Positions 1 to 8,748 of a DNA stretch of 64,000 nt are shown here, piece after piece. Source of the stretch: CAZDRX01 sp964508225. Lineage in GTDB: Bacteria; Patescibacteriota; Gracilibacteria; Peribacterales; Peribacteraceae. A model generated the notes under the pieces. That model worked only from the letters and a program-made list of their open reading frames with translations. It did no database searches and was not told the origin of the DNA. The stretch spans positions 1-64,000 of the forward strand of contig CAZDRX010000006.1 of the NCBI GenBank assembly GCA_964508225.1. Direction: 5' to 3'. How positions within the stretch are numbered: the stretch's first letter is position 1; each line of letters begins with the position of its first letter. The position numbers and the translations under genes were made by a program.

Positions 1-740
1 AGGAAGATCGCGTGCTTCGGCGAGATCTCGATCCCGCCGGATTTGAATCCGCGCAGTCCCGCTGCATCGATCATCTGCCACGCCGGAGTCCCGCCGACCG
101 CTTTGAAACACGAGCCCGCGGTCTTCAGGTGGGGCTGGGTTTCGATCCGCTTCTTCAGGAGAAACTCGATGTTCGCCTTGATCGCCGCAGGATCACCCGA
201 CGGAACGTTCAGTTCGGCCTCGAAAATAATAACGGGTGTGGAATGAACCTTGAACCCGCTCTCGCGATACCGGAATTCACACGCGGCACGCGGCAACGTC
301 TTCCACACACCGTCGATGTACACCGTCGCCTGTGTGACGAATGCGTCGATCCAGACGCCCTTGGGCCCCTGCCCCGCGTTGCCGAAGAGCGCACCCCCGA
401 CCGTACCGGGGATTCCCGTGAGCGGTGAGAGATCGAGTCCCTTTTCTGCGAGCTCGTTGATGAGCATGGCGAGGTTCTTCCCTGCACCCACGGTGACCAC
501 GTTGCCGCTGATCTTCGGCTCGGAGGACTTCAGCTGGATCACGAGTGCATCGATTATCCCCTCCGCAAAAATCGTGTTGGAGCCGCTGCCAAGCGGAAGA
601 AAAGGAATCTTCTTCTCCGCTGCGAAATGCACCGCCTCTTCCACGTCCTTCCCGGTCACAAGCTCGGCAAAGTACCGCGCGGTTCCTCCGATGCGCATGG
701 TTGTTTTGGGCCGGAGGAGAAACTGCTCCCGGACTTCCAT
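1..740 (-). CDS. murB: UDP-N-acetylenolpyruvoylglucosamine reductase (partial)
   Basis: MurB is the FAD enzyme that reduces the enolpyruvyl group made by MurA, giving UDP-MurNAc for peptidoglycan. About 246 residues are visible; the C-terminal part lies beyond the left edge. The FAD-binding segments are clear: GSGSN at residues 51-55 and GIPGTVGGALFGNAG at 109-123, followed by the conserved YRES segment of the substrate-binding region. The ATG at 740 gives the expected N-terminus and lies 12 nt after the stop of the upstream small membrane protein gene, so it is probably the last cistron of a four-gene operon. murG, ftsW and murA lie within 8 kb. Identification is firm; only the missing end is uncertain. 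Confidence 0.95.
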   Translation of the reverse strand, partial: MEVREQFLLRPKTTMRIGGTARYFAELVTGKDVEEAVHFAAEKKIPFLPLGSGSNTIFAEGIIDALVIQLKSSEPKISGNVVTVGAGKNLAMLINELAEKGLDLSPLTGIPGTVGGALFGNAGQGPKGVWIDAFVTQATVYIDGVWKTLPRAACEFRYRESGFKVHSTPVIIFEAELNVPSGDPAAIKANIEFLLKKRIETQPHLKTAGSCFKAVGGTPAWQMIDAAGLRGFKSGGIEISPKHAIF

Positions 741-752
741 ACGGTCAGGGGA

Positions 753-1211
753 TTAGCGGGAAATCAGATCGGTGGTCTTCTCCATCGCGTCGAAGAGTTT
801 TTCGGCGAATGCGCTCTTCTTCTGGTTCTTCTGGAGCAGGACGCCGAGGACGGCCACGAGCGCGATGACGCCGAGCACAATGCCGAGATCCTTCATCTCC
901 ACCTGAATCCTGAGGAGCATGAGCGTGAGCAGTGCGACCACCGCGAGGAAGACTCCGGCGAGGATGCCGACACCGAACGTGACGAGCACGAGCTTGCCCT
1001 TGTCCTCCTGTTTGTCACCAGGCGCACTCGCGAGCGCGGTGAGGAGTGTGCTGTTCACAATCACCGGATCATCCTGATTCGTCTTGAAGAGCATCTGCAC
1101 CCTGCGCTGGAGAATGAGACTCACGAACGTCTTGAACGGCACGGAGGTCTTGCCTTCGATGATCGCCCTGTTGCCGTTGGTCGTGATCTCGACTTCGACT
1201 TCGCTGCTCAT
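753..1211 (-). CDS. Small membrane protein of unknown function
   Basis: This 152-residue protein has a soluble, mildly charged N-terminal half and two hydrophobic helices at roughly residues 78-98 and 108-124, then a short basic and acidic tail. I do not recognise the family. It sits 12 nt upstream of murB and 17 nt downstream of the DUF4177 gene on the same strand, so a shared transcript is likely. The start ATG is preceded by a pyrimidine-rich stretch (CTTCCTCACTTTCCCC) and no purine-rich ribosome binding site. A role at the membrane linked to wall synthesis is possible only by context. Confidence 0.75.
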   Translation of the reverse strand: MSSEVEVEITTNGNRAIIEGKTSVPFKTFVSLILQRRVQMLFKTNQDDPVIVNSTLLTALASAPGDKQEDKGKLVLVTFGVGILAGVFLAVVALLTLMLLRIQVEMKDLGIVLGVIALVAVLGVLLQKNQKKSAFAEKLFDAMEKTTDLISR

Positions 1212-1228
1212 GGGGAAAGTGAGGAAGA

Positions 1229-1441
1229 TTAGAGGTCTTTCTCGAGGACACAGACCATGGCTTCGCGCTTCCAGAAGAGGAATGCGCGGCGAACCTCTGT
1301 TTCGATCGTGACGACTCTCCAGCCCTCTTTCGCGTGTCCGTTCAGGAAATCTGCGAACCGGATCGGATCCATCTTGCCCGCACCGAGGAGCAGTGTGGCG
1401 AGACCTTTCTCCTGGAAAATGACAACTTTGTAGCTCTTCAT
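1229..1441 (-). CDS. DUF4177-like small protein
   Basis: The 70-residue protein starts MKSYKVV and contains FLNGHAKEGWRVVTIET, the short beta-helix-beta pattern typical of DUF4177 proteins (a KEGW segment flanked by strands). Function of that family is unknown. The gene sits in a tight same-strand run with two small membrane proteins and murB. The start is preceded by TTTTTTCTTCCC, another pyrimidine-rich leader without a Shine-Dalgarno sequence. The family assignment is by motif resemblance and should be checked with a profile search. Confidence 0.7.
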   Translation of the reverse strand: MKSYKVVIFQEKGLATLLLGAGKMDPIRFADFLNGHAKEGWRVVTIETEVRRAFLFWKREAMVCVLEKDL

Positions 1442-1453
1442 GGGAAGAAAAAA

Positions 1454-1684
1454 TTAGTTGATAAGATTGTCCTTCTTGAGGGCGTCCTCACTTTTCACTT
1501 CACGGAGGAAGATGCATGCGGTTCCGCTGGCAACGAACACGATGCCGCAGGTGACGAGTGCTTTGCCTGCGGTCTCACCGCCGAGGAAATTCTCAAACCA
1601 GATAAGCATGATCGTCAGGACGGTCCCCGCGAGGAACGAGAGAACGAGAAGTGCGAGCGCGATGTTGTAGGCAGGTTTCTTCAT
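1454..1684 (-). CDS. Small two-helix membrane protein
   Basis: The 76-residue product has two hydrophobic segments (about residues 7-29 and 40-60) and a charged tail. No family is recognised. I chose the ATG at 1684 rather than the GTG at 1690 because a -10-like TACAAT (minus strand, 1696-1691) ends exactly 6 nt before it, which fits the leaderless pattern seen throughout the window; the GTG would touch the hexamer. It would be the first gene of the run leading to murB. Confidence 0.65.
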   Translation of the reverse strand: MKKPAYNIALALLVLSFLAGTVLTIMLIWFENFLGGETAGKALVTCGIVFVASGTACIFLREVKSEDALKKDNLIN

Positions 1685-1722
1685 GGACACATTGTAATCC
1701 GATTGTCGCGCTGCGCCAGCGG

Positions 1723-3183
1723 TCAGAACGTTGTCTGCAGACGCTTCAGCGTCTCGTCCTTCCCGAGGAGCACGGCCACCTCGTAGGCGCCGGGGCTGAA
1801 CTCGCGGCCGGTGAGAATGGCCCGGAGCGGCCAGAGAATCTGCCCCTTCTTGAATCCGGAGGCAGGCAGGGCGGCTTCGAGCGTGCTCACGATCACGTCG
1901 CGGCTCCAGCTCTTTGCATCGATGGTGCCAAGTTCGGCTGTCAGGAAGGACACGATCCTTGGCACGTCGACAGGGGTGATCTTCTGCTTCTCGCTCGCCA
2001 CGAGTGCCATCGTGGGTGCGGGGGTGGTGTAGAGGAACGCGAGCATCTCGGGCGCCTCAGAGAAGAACGTGATGCGTTCCTGAATGAGTGCGGCACGCTC
2101 GGTGAACGACCGGTCATTCGTCGCCGACGGATACACGGCCTCGACGAGAGGACGGATGCGGGAAGCGAACTCTGCTGCCGGAATCCGGCGCACCCACTGG
2201 CCCTGTAACCAGTTCAGTTTTTCGAGGTCGAAGATGGCTCCGGACTTCTGCACACGCTCGAGGGTGAACGCCTGTACAAGCTCGCTCAGACTGAAGAGCT
2301 CCTGCTCCGTACCCGGATTCCAGCCGAGGAGTGCGAGGAAATTGAGGAGCGCTTCGGGCAGATAGCCTTTCGTGAGGTAATCCTCGGCAGCGACGTCGTT
2401 CTGGCGCTTGCTCAGCTTCGTGCGGTCTTTGTTGAGCAGCAGCGGCACGTGTGCGTACTTCGGCGCGGTCCACCCGAATGCCTTGAAGAGGATGAGGTGC
2501 TTCGGCAGTGATGAGAGCCATTCCTCGCCGCGGATCACGATGTCCGTCTTCATGAGGTGATCGTCCACGACGTGCGCGAGGTGGTAGGTGGGGAATCCGT
2601 CGGACTTGAGGAGCACCTGATCGTCGATGGTGTATCCCTTGAAGGAGAGCACACCATAGATGCCGTCGTCGTACGTCACCGTCTCCTCGTGCGGAACCTT
2701 CATACGCACGACGTACTTCTCGCCGGCGGCGATCCTCTTCTCCACGTCATCCTTGGGCAGATCAATACAGGTACGGTCGTACATCGGCGCCTGACGTAAC
2801 TCCTGTTGCTTCTTGCGCATCGCGTCGAGACGCTCGGAGGTGCAGAAGCAGTGGTACGCGTGTCCGCTCTTGAGGAGTGTCTGAAGATGTTCCTGATAGA
2901 TGGGGAGGCGCTTCGACTGATGATACGGACCGACGTCGCCCTTCTCGATCACGGCGCCCGACGCATCGAGCATCACACCTTCATCCGGAGGAATACCGGC
3001 GAGCGTGAGTGTGCGGATGATGTTTGCCGTGGCACCGGCGACCTCTCTCGCCTGATCCGTATCCTCGATGCGCAGCGTGAACGCGCCTCCGGTCTTCTTG
3101 GCTACCAGCCACGCGAAGAGCGCCGTACGCAGCGCGCCGACATGAAGGAAGCCCGTGGGGGAAGGCGCGAACCGCGTTCTCAC
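1723..3183 (-). CDS. gltX: Glutamyl-tRNA synthetase
   Basis: This class I aminoacyl-tRNA synthetase charges tRNA with glutamate in the cytoplasm. The 486-residue length is normal for bacteria. The HIGH-type signature appears as PSPTGFLHVGALRTALF (about residues 8-24) and the KMSKS-type loop as KLSKR near residue 256; the helical anticodon-binding part follows. Whether it is discriminating or also charges tRNA-Gln cannot be told here, and no gatCAB genes are in the window. The start is GTG at 3183, seven nt after a minus-strand TATTCT (3196-3191), so the mRNA is probably leaderless. It follows the peptidyl-prolyl isomerase gene with a 30-nt gap. Confidence 0.96.
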   Translation of the reverse strand: MRTRFAPSPTGFLHVGALRTALFAWLVAKKTGGAFTLRIEDTDQAREVAGATANIIRTLTLAGIPPDEGVMLDASGAVIEKGDVGPYHQSKRLPIYQEHLQTLLKSGHAYHCFCTSERLDAMRKKQQELRQAPMYDRTCIDLPKDDVEKRIAAGEKYVVRMKVPHEETVTYDDGIYGVLSFKGYTIDDQVLLKSDGFPTYHLAHVVDDHLMKTDIVIRGEEWLSSLPKHLILFKAFGWTAPKYAHVPLLLNKDRTKLSKRQNDVAAEDYLTKGYLPEALLNFLALLGWNPGTEQELFSLSELVQAFTLERVQKSGAIFDLEKLNWLQGQWVRRIPAAEFASRIRPLVEAVYPSATNDRSFTERAALIQERITFFSEAPEMLAFLYTTPAPTMALVASEKQKITPVDVPRIVSFLTAELGTIDAKSWSRDVIVSTLEAALPASGFKKGQILWPLRAILTGREFSPGAYEVAVLLGKDETLKRLQTTF

Positions 3184-3213
3184 GGGCTTCAGAATACACC
3201 AGAAACGGAATTC

Positions 3214-3840
3214 TTAGTCGACGACCTTCACACTGAAGGTCACCTTCTCCTTCGGCATGTCGTTGCCGTCGCGTGCGACGTGCGCGATGGAGTTCACGAC
3301 TTCCAGACCCTTCGTGACGTGGCCGAAGATCGTGTAGTTCGGCGGGAGGGGGTAGTCCTGATCCATGATGAAGAACTGGCTGCCGTTCGTGTTCGGGCCG
3401 CGGTTGGCCATCGCGATCGTGCCTGCCTTGTATCCGGCCTTGTATGCCGGCTTGCCGGTGTCGATCTCATCCTCGAACATCTGTCCGAAGATGCTCTGAC
3501 CGCCCGTGCCGTTGCCGGACGGATCGCCACCCTGAATCATGAACCCGGGGATGACGCGGTGGAACGTGAGGTTGTCATAGTAACCGGACGCAGCGAGACC
3601 CATGTAATTCGTGACCGTCTTCGGCGCAAGCTCAGCGTCGAGTTCGACGGTGATATCGCCCTTGCTCGTGGTGAGCGTGACGTGGTGGATGCCGGAGAGC
3701 ATCTTGCCGTCCCACTTCCATGCGGAGGCGGGGGTTGTGGTGTTATCAGGCATGGCGGTGGTGGGGGAAGGGGTGGAGCCGCACGCGGCGAGAACGGTGA
3801 GCGCGAGGGAAAGGGAGGTGAGAGTGAGTGTCTTTCGCAT
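3214..3840 (-). CDS. Cyclophilin-type peptidyl-prolyl isomerase, lipoprotein
   Basis: The protein catalyses cis-trans isomerisation of proline peptide bonds in exported proteins. It is 208 residues: a lipoprotein signal with LAAC (Cys20), a Thr/Pro-rich linker to about residue 45, then a cyclophilin domain carrying the characteristic FHRVIPGFMIQGGDP and NGSQFFI segments. The lipobox indicates anchoring on the outer face of the cytoplasmic membrane; lspA lies 2.4 kb away. The ATG at 3840 is chosen because it opens the signal peptide; an upstream in-frame extension would run into murG. A TACAAT at 3876-3871 on the minus strand, inside the end of murG, could drive it, leaving a short pyrimidine-rich leader. 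Confidence 0.93.
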   Translation of the reverse strand: MRKTLTLTSLSLALTVLAACGSTPSPTTAMPDNTTTPASAWKWDGKMLSGIHHVTLTTSKGDITVELDAELAPKTVTNYMGLAASGYYDNLTFHRVIPGFMIQGGDPSGNGTGGQSIFGQMFEDEIDTGKPAYKAGYKAGTIAMANRGPNTNGSQFFIMDQDYPLPPNYTIFGHVTKGLEVVNSIAHVARDGNDMPKEKVTFSVKVVD

Positions 3841-3865
3841 GATGCATGGGGGAAGAAGCAACGGG

Positions 3866-4951
3866 TCAGGATTGTAGCGACTGGGGATGAAGAGCGTCCA
3901 GCACCACGTCGGCGACCGCCGCCGCCGCATCCGAGGGAAAGAACTGCTGTAGATTCTTGCCAAGATCCGCACGGCGCTCGGGCGATGCGAGGAGAAAACC
4001 GAGAACGGCGGGAAGTTCGGCGAGACGGTCTTCTGTCACGAGCACGCACGCATCCGCCTGCGCGAGCGCTTCACCGTTTCTCACCTGATGATCGTGCGCC
4101 ACACCGGCGAGCGGCACCACAACGGCAGGCTTCGCGAGGGCGGCAAGCTCGGAGAGAACGCCCGCACCCGCACGCGTGACGACAATATCCGCGAGCGCGT
4201 AGAGATGAGGAAGCTCGTCGGTCACGTACGGACGCGAGAAGTACCGCGCGTGATTCTTGCCCGTCGCCTTGCCCTGACCGGTGATGTGGATCACATCCGC
4301 CATCGCGAGGAGCTCATCGAACGACGCGGCGACTTGTCTGTTGATCGTCAGCGATCCCTGACTGCCACCGATGATCATAAGCACCGGACGGTTGCCCGAA
4401 AATCCGGTAATGCGGCGTCCGGCATCGCGCGATGCCCCCGCAATGATCGGACGGACGGGATTGCCGGCATAGGCACACTTCAGGCGGAGTGCCTCAGGAA
4501 ATGCAGCTGATGGAAATCCTGTGCAGATCTTCCGCGCGAAGCGTCCGATGAGACGATCGCTCAAATTCGGCACACTGTCACTCGCGTGGATGATGACCGG
4601 AACACCGAGCATCCATGCCGCGATGCAGACGGGTACCGAAACGTAGCCGCCCTTTGAGAACACGAGTGCGGGGCGCAGGCGGAGGAGGAGCAGGAGCGAC
4701 TCGACGAACGACACGACGGCGAGGACGGGGAAGGTGAGGAGGCGGAGAGAGAGTCCGCGCGGAAATTTGCCGGCGTGCACGACGGTGAAGCCGAGGCGCG
4801 CACTTTCGAGGAGGGATTTCTCATCACTCCTGTCCGCAATGACGAAGAACGGACGGATCGTGCGGTCTTTGCGGACAAGTGCATCAGCCACCGCAATGGA
4901 CGGGGCAAGGTGCCCGCTCGTGCCGCCGCCGGAGAAGAGGATGGTGCGCAT
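3866..4951 (-). CDS. murG: UDP-GlcNAc:undecaprenyl-pyrophosphoryl-MurNAc-pentapeptide GlcNAc transferase
   Basis: MurG adds GlcNAc to lipid I to form lipid II at the inner face of the membrane. At 361 residues it has the family's usual size. The N-terminal glycine-rich loop GGGTSGHLAP (residues 8-17) and the second loop IIGGSQGS (about 193-200) mark the two Rossmann domains of this GT-B enzyme, and a conserved acceptor and donor region VVTRAGAGVLSELAAL follows. ftsW ends only 3 nt upstream on the same strand, so the two are almost certainly co-transcribed; together they make and use lipid II during division. Confidence 0.96.
   Translation of the reverse strand: MRTILFSGGGTSGHLAPSIAVADALVRKDRTIRPFFVIADRSDEKSLLESARLGFTVVHAGKFPRGLSLRLLTFPVLAVVSFVESLLLLLRLRPALVFSKGGYVSVPVCIAAWMLGVPVIIHASDSVPNLSDRLIGRFARKICTGFPSAAFPEALRLKCAYAGNPVRPIIAGASRDAGRRITGFSGNRPVLMIIGGSQGSLTINRQVAASFDELLAMADVIHITGQGKATGKNHARYFSRPYVTDELPHLYALADIVVTRAGAGVLSELAALAKPAVVVPLAGVAHDHQVRNGEALAQADACVLVTEDRLAELPAVLGFLLASPERRADLGKNLQQFFPSDAAAAVADVVLDALHPQSLQS
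3871..3876 (-). promoter_or_regulatory. Candidate -10 element for the cyclophilin gene
   Basis: TACAAT on the minus strand overlaps the last codons of murG. The predicted transcript would begin near 3864 and carry a leader of about 24 nt that is rich in C and T. No convincing -35 hexamer was found. Confidence 0.4.
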
Positions 4952-4954
4952 GAT

Positions 4955-6166
4955 TTACATCGGGATGAATCTCCGGAGCGCCGAAATGTGTGCGGCGCGG
5001 GCGGTCCTGCGGATCGTGGCATCTTCGCCGGTCGAGTGCATGGAGATATTGAGGAGGATACCGACGCCGCAGAGCGTGGTGAGGAGCGACGATCCTCCGT
5101 AGCTGATGAACGGGAGCGTCAGTCCCGTGATCGGGAAGAGAGAGAGATTCACAGAGATGTTGAGGAGCGTCTGGAACGCGATGCCCGTCGTGATGCCGGT
5201 GGCGACGAGGAGGCCGAAGCGGTCGGGCGCATTGCGCGCGATGCGGAGCCCGCGGTAGACGAAGATGCCGTAGAGGCTCAGCACGATGAGGAGGCGGAGG
5301 AAGCCGAGTTCCTCGGCCATGGCAGCGAAGATCGTGTCGGACTGCACCTCGGGAAGGTAGCCGAATTTCTGGATCGATTTGCCGTACCCGACGCCGAAGA
5401 GCCCGCCCGAGCCGATGGCGATGAGCGCCTGATACACCTGGAATCCGATGCCCTCGCGGTACGTGAGGTCATCGGGGTGCAGAAGAATGTGAAGGAAGAC
5501 CGTGAAGCGGTTACGGATGTACTCCTTGTTGAGGATGACGGGGAGCCCGAGAAGACCGGCGGATGCGGCGCCCAGCATCAGATGGAAGATGTTGCCACCG
5601 GCGACGAAGAACATCGTCGTGCACATGACGGAGAAGACGAGGAACGATCCGAGATCGGGCTGGATGGCCACGAAGAAGGTGGAGAGACAGAGGAGCACGA
5701 CGAACGGAATGAAGCCTTCTTTGAAGGTGGCGATGGAGGACTCCTTCTTTTGCAGCCAGACCGCCATGTAGAAGATGAGGGTGAGCTTCAGGAATTCCGA
5801 TGGCTGCAGCGAGAAGAATCCGATGTGGAGCCAGCTGCGCGCCGTGCCGTACTCGTTGCCGAGTCCCGGAACGTAGAGTGTGAGCAGGAGCACCATGTTC
5901 AGGAGGAAGAGCGTGCGTGCGTGCTTCTGCCAGAAGTGGTACGGCACGATGGACGTGAAGCCGAGCCCGATGAGTGCGGCGAGCATGTGCACGAAGCTCC
6001 GCCAGAGGTAGAAGGAGTTGCTCGGGACATCCCACGTGCCGCTCTCGACGAAGCGCTGGGTGAGCTGATAACTCTGGTACACGCTCACGCTCGCAATCAT
6101 GGCGAGCCCGAAGAGGGACAAGCCAAGCGCGACGCCGAGGAGGAGAAAATCTGCCTTCCGGAACAT
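4955..6166 (-). CDS. ftsW: FtsW/RodA-family peptidoglycan glycosyltransferase
   Basis: This 403-residue polytopic SEDS protein polymerises lipid II. About ten hydrophobic segments are visible. The family hallmarks are present: the loop with GIGFQVYQALIAIGSGG, YLPEVQSDTIFAAMAEELGF, and PFISYGGSSLL near residues 351-361. FtsW (division) is preferred over RodA because of its place directly before murG, but the two subfamilies cannot be separated with certainty here. It heads the ftsW-murG pair. The divergent lspA starts 46 nt away on the other strand. Confidence 0.92.
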   Translation of the reverse strand: MFRKADFLLLGVALGLSLFGLAMIASVSVYQSYQLTQRFVESGTWDVPSNSFYLWRSFVHMLAALIGLGFTSIVPYHFWQKHARTLFLLNMVLLLTLYVPGLGNEYGTARSWLHIGFFSLQPSEFLKLTLIFYMAVWLQKKESSIATFKEGFIPFVVLLCLSTFFVAIQPDLGSFLVFSVMCTTMFFVAGGNIFHLMLGAASAGLLGLPVILNKEYIRNRFTVFLHILLHPDDLTYREGIGFQVYQALIAIGSGGLFGVGYGKSIQKFGYLPEVQSDTIFAAMAEELGFLRLLIVLSLYGIFVYRGLRIARNAPDRFGLLVATGITTGIAFQTLLNISVNLSLFPITGLTLPFISYGGSSLLTTLCGVGILLNISMHSTGEDATIRRTARAAHISALRRFIPM

Positions 6167-6211
6167 ACGAGAGCCCTATCCTACTCCGGCCTTGCTACAC
6201 TGGGAAAACCG

Positions 6212-6634
6212 ATGACCTTACTGTGCACAACCCTCGCGGCATTCGCTTCCTCACTCCTCGCAAATTTCCTTGCAGAGCGGCTCACGGCGCCCGTAGCCAT
6301 CATCGGGGATTTTGTGCGGCTACGCCTCATCCACAATCCGTACATCGCCTTCAGTATCGCACTCCCCGCGATGCTCCAGACTGTCCTGATCCTCGGCGCA
6401 CTCATCGCGGTCGCCGCCGTTGCCCTCCGTGCGAAAGACCGGGAATCCCGCATCGCCTTCGGGCTCATCCTCGGGGGCGCGCTGGCAAACATTCTCGATA
6501 GATTCTCGGACGGACTCGTGACGGATTACATCGCTGTCGGCACATTCCCTGTTTTCAACGCCGCAGACATCTGGATCTCCCTCGGCGCCGGACTCCTGAT
6601 TCTCGACGGACTGCTCGCGAAGAAGCGCCATTGA
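6212..6634 (+). CDS. lspA: Lipoprotein signal peptidase (signal peptidase II)
   Basis: LspA cleaves the signal peptide of lipidated prolipoproteins in the membrane. The 140-residue product has four hydrophobic helices. The conserved blocks are NILDRFSDGLVTDYI (93-107) and FNAADIWISLG (115-125); by comparison with the family the catalytic aspartates are D105 and D119. The ATG at 6212 is chosen as the first that gives the full first helix; a TACACT at 6196-6201 ends 10 nt before it. Likely substrates in this window are the cyclophilin lipoprotein and the lipoprotein at 9171. Confidence 0.93.
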   Translation: MTLLCTTLAAFASSLLANFLAERLTAPVAIIGDFVRLRLIHNPYIAFSIALPAMLQTVLILGALIAVAAVALRAKDRESRIAFGLILGGALANILDRFSDGLVTDYIAVGTFPVFNAADIWISLGAGLLILDGLLAKKRH

Positions 6635-6693
6635 CAGATTTCTCATAAGCAATGCCTATCCTATTCTAGGGGGATGAGGTACACTGCGCGGGT

Positions 6694-8070
6694 ATGCCTA
6701 CGAAGCCAGAAGCGTCTTCACCGACGACGAGCGGATCGCCCGTGATCAATGCCACGAATTTCGCGGAGACCGCGAAGGCGCTGCGCGCATCCTCGGATGC
6801 GGGGCTCGATGTCCGGTATCGCATGCGCGGCGGCAAAGCCCTGCAGGGAACGGTCGACATCGGCGGCTCGAAGAACGCAGCGCTCCCGCTCATGGCCGGA
6901 GCCGTCGCTTCCGGCGGAACGACGGTGTTCAACAACGTTCCGTCTCTGCGCGACACGCGGACCATGATCTCGATTCTGAATTTTCTCGGCGCGGTGACGC
7001 ACACCGACGGCACGACCGTGACCATCGATTCATCCGCACTTGTGAACCGTCCGATTCCGCATGAGCTCGTGAGCAAGCTGCGCGGATGCATCGTCTTCCT
7101 CGGACCGCTGCTCGCGCGTTTCGGCGAAGTGGAGATGGCGTATCCGGGAGGTTGTGTCCTCGGCAAACGTCCTGTGGCCGCGCACATCGATGCGTTCGTC
7201 CAGATGGGCGCGCAGGATCTCTCGACCGATGAGAAACTCCACCTGAAAGGCGTGCTCAGGCCGTCACACGTCATCCTTCCTGAGTTCTCCGTCACGGCTA
7301 CCGAGAACGTTGTCCTCGCAGCGTCGCTCGTGGAAGGAGACACGACGATCGAACTTGCCGCCGCCGAACCGCACGTGCAGGACGTCTGCAAATTCGTACA
7401 GGCACGGGGAAGGACCGTGGACGGCATCGGTTCCCACACGCTCACGATCCACGGAAAGAAGGATCTCCTCCTGTCCGGCGAGCACACCGTCACCCCCGAT
7501 TACCTCGAAGCCGGCGTCTTCATTCTCGCAGGCATCGTCACGCGCGGATCTGTGCGCGTGCGCGGCGCTGACCGCTCGCACCTCACATCGTTCCTCGGCG
7601 CACTCAAACGGGCGGGCGCGGTGGTGGAGCTCGAAAAGAACGGCGACATCGTGGCGAGAGGCGACCTCTCTGATCTCAAGGCCGTGCGCATCCAGACGAA
7701 TATCTTCCCCGGATTTCCAACGGACTTGCAGGCGCCGTTCGGCGTGCTGCTCACGCAAGCCCAAGGCGTCAGTCGCATTTTCGAAGTGCTCTTCGACGGC
7801 CGTATGGCCTACCTCTACGAGCTCGAGAAGATGGGCGCGACGATCGAGATTCTGAACTCGCACGAAGCCATCGTCATCGGACCTTCGGAGCTCTCCGGCC
7901 GCACGGTGGCGAGCAACGATATCCGTGCGGGTGCGGGCATGGTGCTCGCGGGGCTTGTAGCCAAGGGCGAAACCGTGATCACGGACGTCCGCTACATCGA
8001 GCGCGGCTACGACCGGCTCGAAGAGAAGCTGAAAGCCCTCGGCGCCGACATTGTGCGCGAGGAGGCATAG
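6694..8070 (+). CDS. murA: UDP-N-acetylglucosamine 1-carboxyvinyltransferase
   Basis: MurA transfers enolpyruvate from PEP to UDP-GlcNAc, the first committed step of peptidoglycan synthesis. The 458-residue product is longer than usual because of an extra N-terminal region of about 40 residues, rich in Ser, Thr, Pro and Ala, before the normal start of the fold (RGGKALQGTVDIGGSKNAA). The active-site loop PGGCVLGKRPVAAHI carries the catalytic cysteine at position 154, so fosfomycin sensitivity would be expected. A TACACT at 6680-6685 lies 8 nt before the ATG, supporting this start and a leaderless mRNA. A TTGACA at 6631-6636 is too far upstream to pair with it. Confidence 0.96.
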   Translation: MPTKPEASSPTTSGSPVINATNFAETAKALRASSDAGLDVRYRMRGGKALQGTVDIGGSKNAALPLMAGAVASGGTTVFNNVPSLRDTRTMISILNFLGAVTHTDGTTVTIDSSALVNRPIPHELVSKLRGCIVFLGPLLARFGEVEMAYPGGCVLGKRPVAAHIDAFVQMGAQDLSTDEKLHLKGVLRPSHVILPEFSVTATENVVLAASLVEGDTTIELAAAEPHVQDVCKFVQARGRTVDGIGSHTLTIHGKKDLLLSGEHTVTPDYLEAGVFILAGIVTRGSVRVRGADRSHLTSFLGALKRAGAVVELEKNGDIVARGDLSDLKAVRIQTNIFPGFPTDLQAPFGVLLTQAQGVSRIFEVLFDGRMAYLYELEKMGATIEILNSHEAIVIGPSELSGRTVASNDIRAGAGMVLAGLVAKGETVITDVRYIERGYDRLEEKLKALGADIVREEA

Positions 8071-8091
8071 CCTGCTACAATCCCCGTCGCC

Positions 8092-8622
8092 ATGATGACG
8101 TTCACCGCATCCTCCACCGCAGCCTGCAGCGTCAAAACCGACGAGGCGCAGTTCGATGTCTTCCCCGCAAAAGTGCCGAAGGACACGTGGTGCCTGCTCA
8201 GTCACCCCGAGGAGGCTCTGGAGAACAGGAAAGCAGTGAGCTGGCCGGGCGAGTACGACTTCGGCGGCGTCACGGTGCGCGGCATCGGACAGGAGGAAGG
8301 CAAGCAGGTCTCGTACACATGCAACACGGGCGGTATCCGCGCCGCATTCGTGGATGCTCCGGTGCTTGCGTGGTCGGACGCGGAGATCGAGAAGCTCGGT
8401 GACATCGATGTGCTCGTGGTCGCCGCCGACGATGCGAAGAAGGTGATCGCGCTCGTGGAAGCCGTCGATCCGAGGATCATCATCCTCACGGAGACGAAGG
8501 ACGGAGATCTCGCGGGTGTCGCGAAGGCCTGCGGCATGGCGTCCATCACGCCCGAGAAGGAATTCAAAGTGAAGCCGGCGTCACTCCCCACGGATTCGCG
8601 TCAGGTCGTCGTCCTGAAGTAA
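8092..8622 (+). CDS. Degenerate metallo-beta-lactamase-fold protein (UlaG-like)
   Basis: The 176-residue protein resembles the short Zn-dependent hydrolase family of COG2220 (UlaG-like): it has the WPGEYDFGGVTVRGI segment and the alternating strand-helix pattern of that fold. The HxHxDH zinc motif expected of an active enzyme is not seen; only an isolated SHPEE remains at the matching place. Catalysis is therefore doubtful, and a structural or binding role is possible. A TACAAT preceded by TGC (8076-8081) ends 10 nt before the first ATG, with a second ATG one codon later. It follows murA by 21 nt and may also be read through from it. Confidence 0.65.
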   Translation: MMTFTASSTAACSVKTDEAQFDVFPAKVPKDTWCLLSHPEEALENRKAVSWPGEYDFGGVTVRGIGQEEGKQVSYTCNTGGIRAAFVDAPVLAWSDAEIEKLGDIDVLVVAADDAKKVIALVEAVDPRIIILTETKDGDLAGVAKACGMASITPEKEFKVKPASLPTDSRQVVVLK

Positions 8623-8656
8623 ATCACCGCCCGATCCTGTATCGTACGGCCACTGT

Positions 8657-8731
8657 GGTCCTGTAGTTCAATGGATAGAACGACCCTCTCCTAAGGGGTA
8701 GATGCAGGTTCGACTCCCGCCGGGACCACCA
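8657..8731 (+). tRNA. tRNA-Arg (anticodon CCT)
   Basis: A full cloverleaf can be folded: a 7-bp acceptor (GGTCCTG with CGGGACC), a 4-bp D stem (GTTC/GAAC), a 5-bp anticodon stem ACCCT/GGGGT around loop CTCCTAA, and a T loop TTCGACT. The T stem has one A-C mismatch. The anticodon CCT reads AGG. The terminal CCA is encoded (8729-8731). The VOC-family gene begins 17 nt downstream, so the two may share a transcript. Confidence 0.95.
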
Positions 8732-8748
8732 CTCTTCTTCATAACCCC

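Noticed and set aside
4775..6634. 619-codon open frame opposite murG and ftsW whose end is in frame with lspA
   Set aside because: Only the last 140 codons (lspA) look like protein; the rest is an antisense shadow of low-complexity charged residues.
6631..6662. TTGACA at 6631 with TATCCT at 6657 as the murA promoter
   Set aside because: The spacer is 20 nt and a TACACT sits 8 nt before the murA start, which fits the general pattern better.
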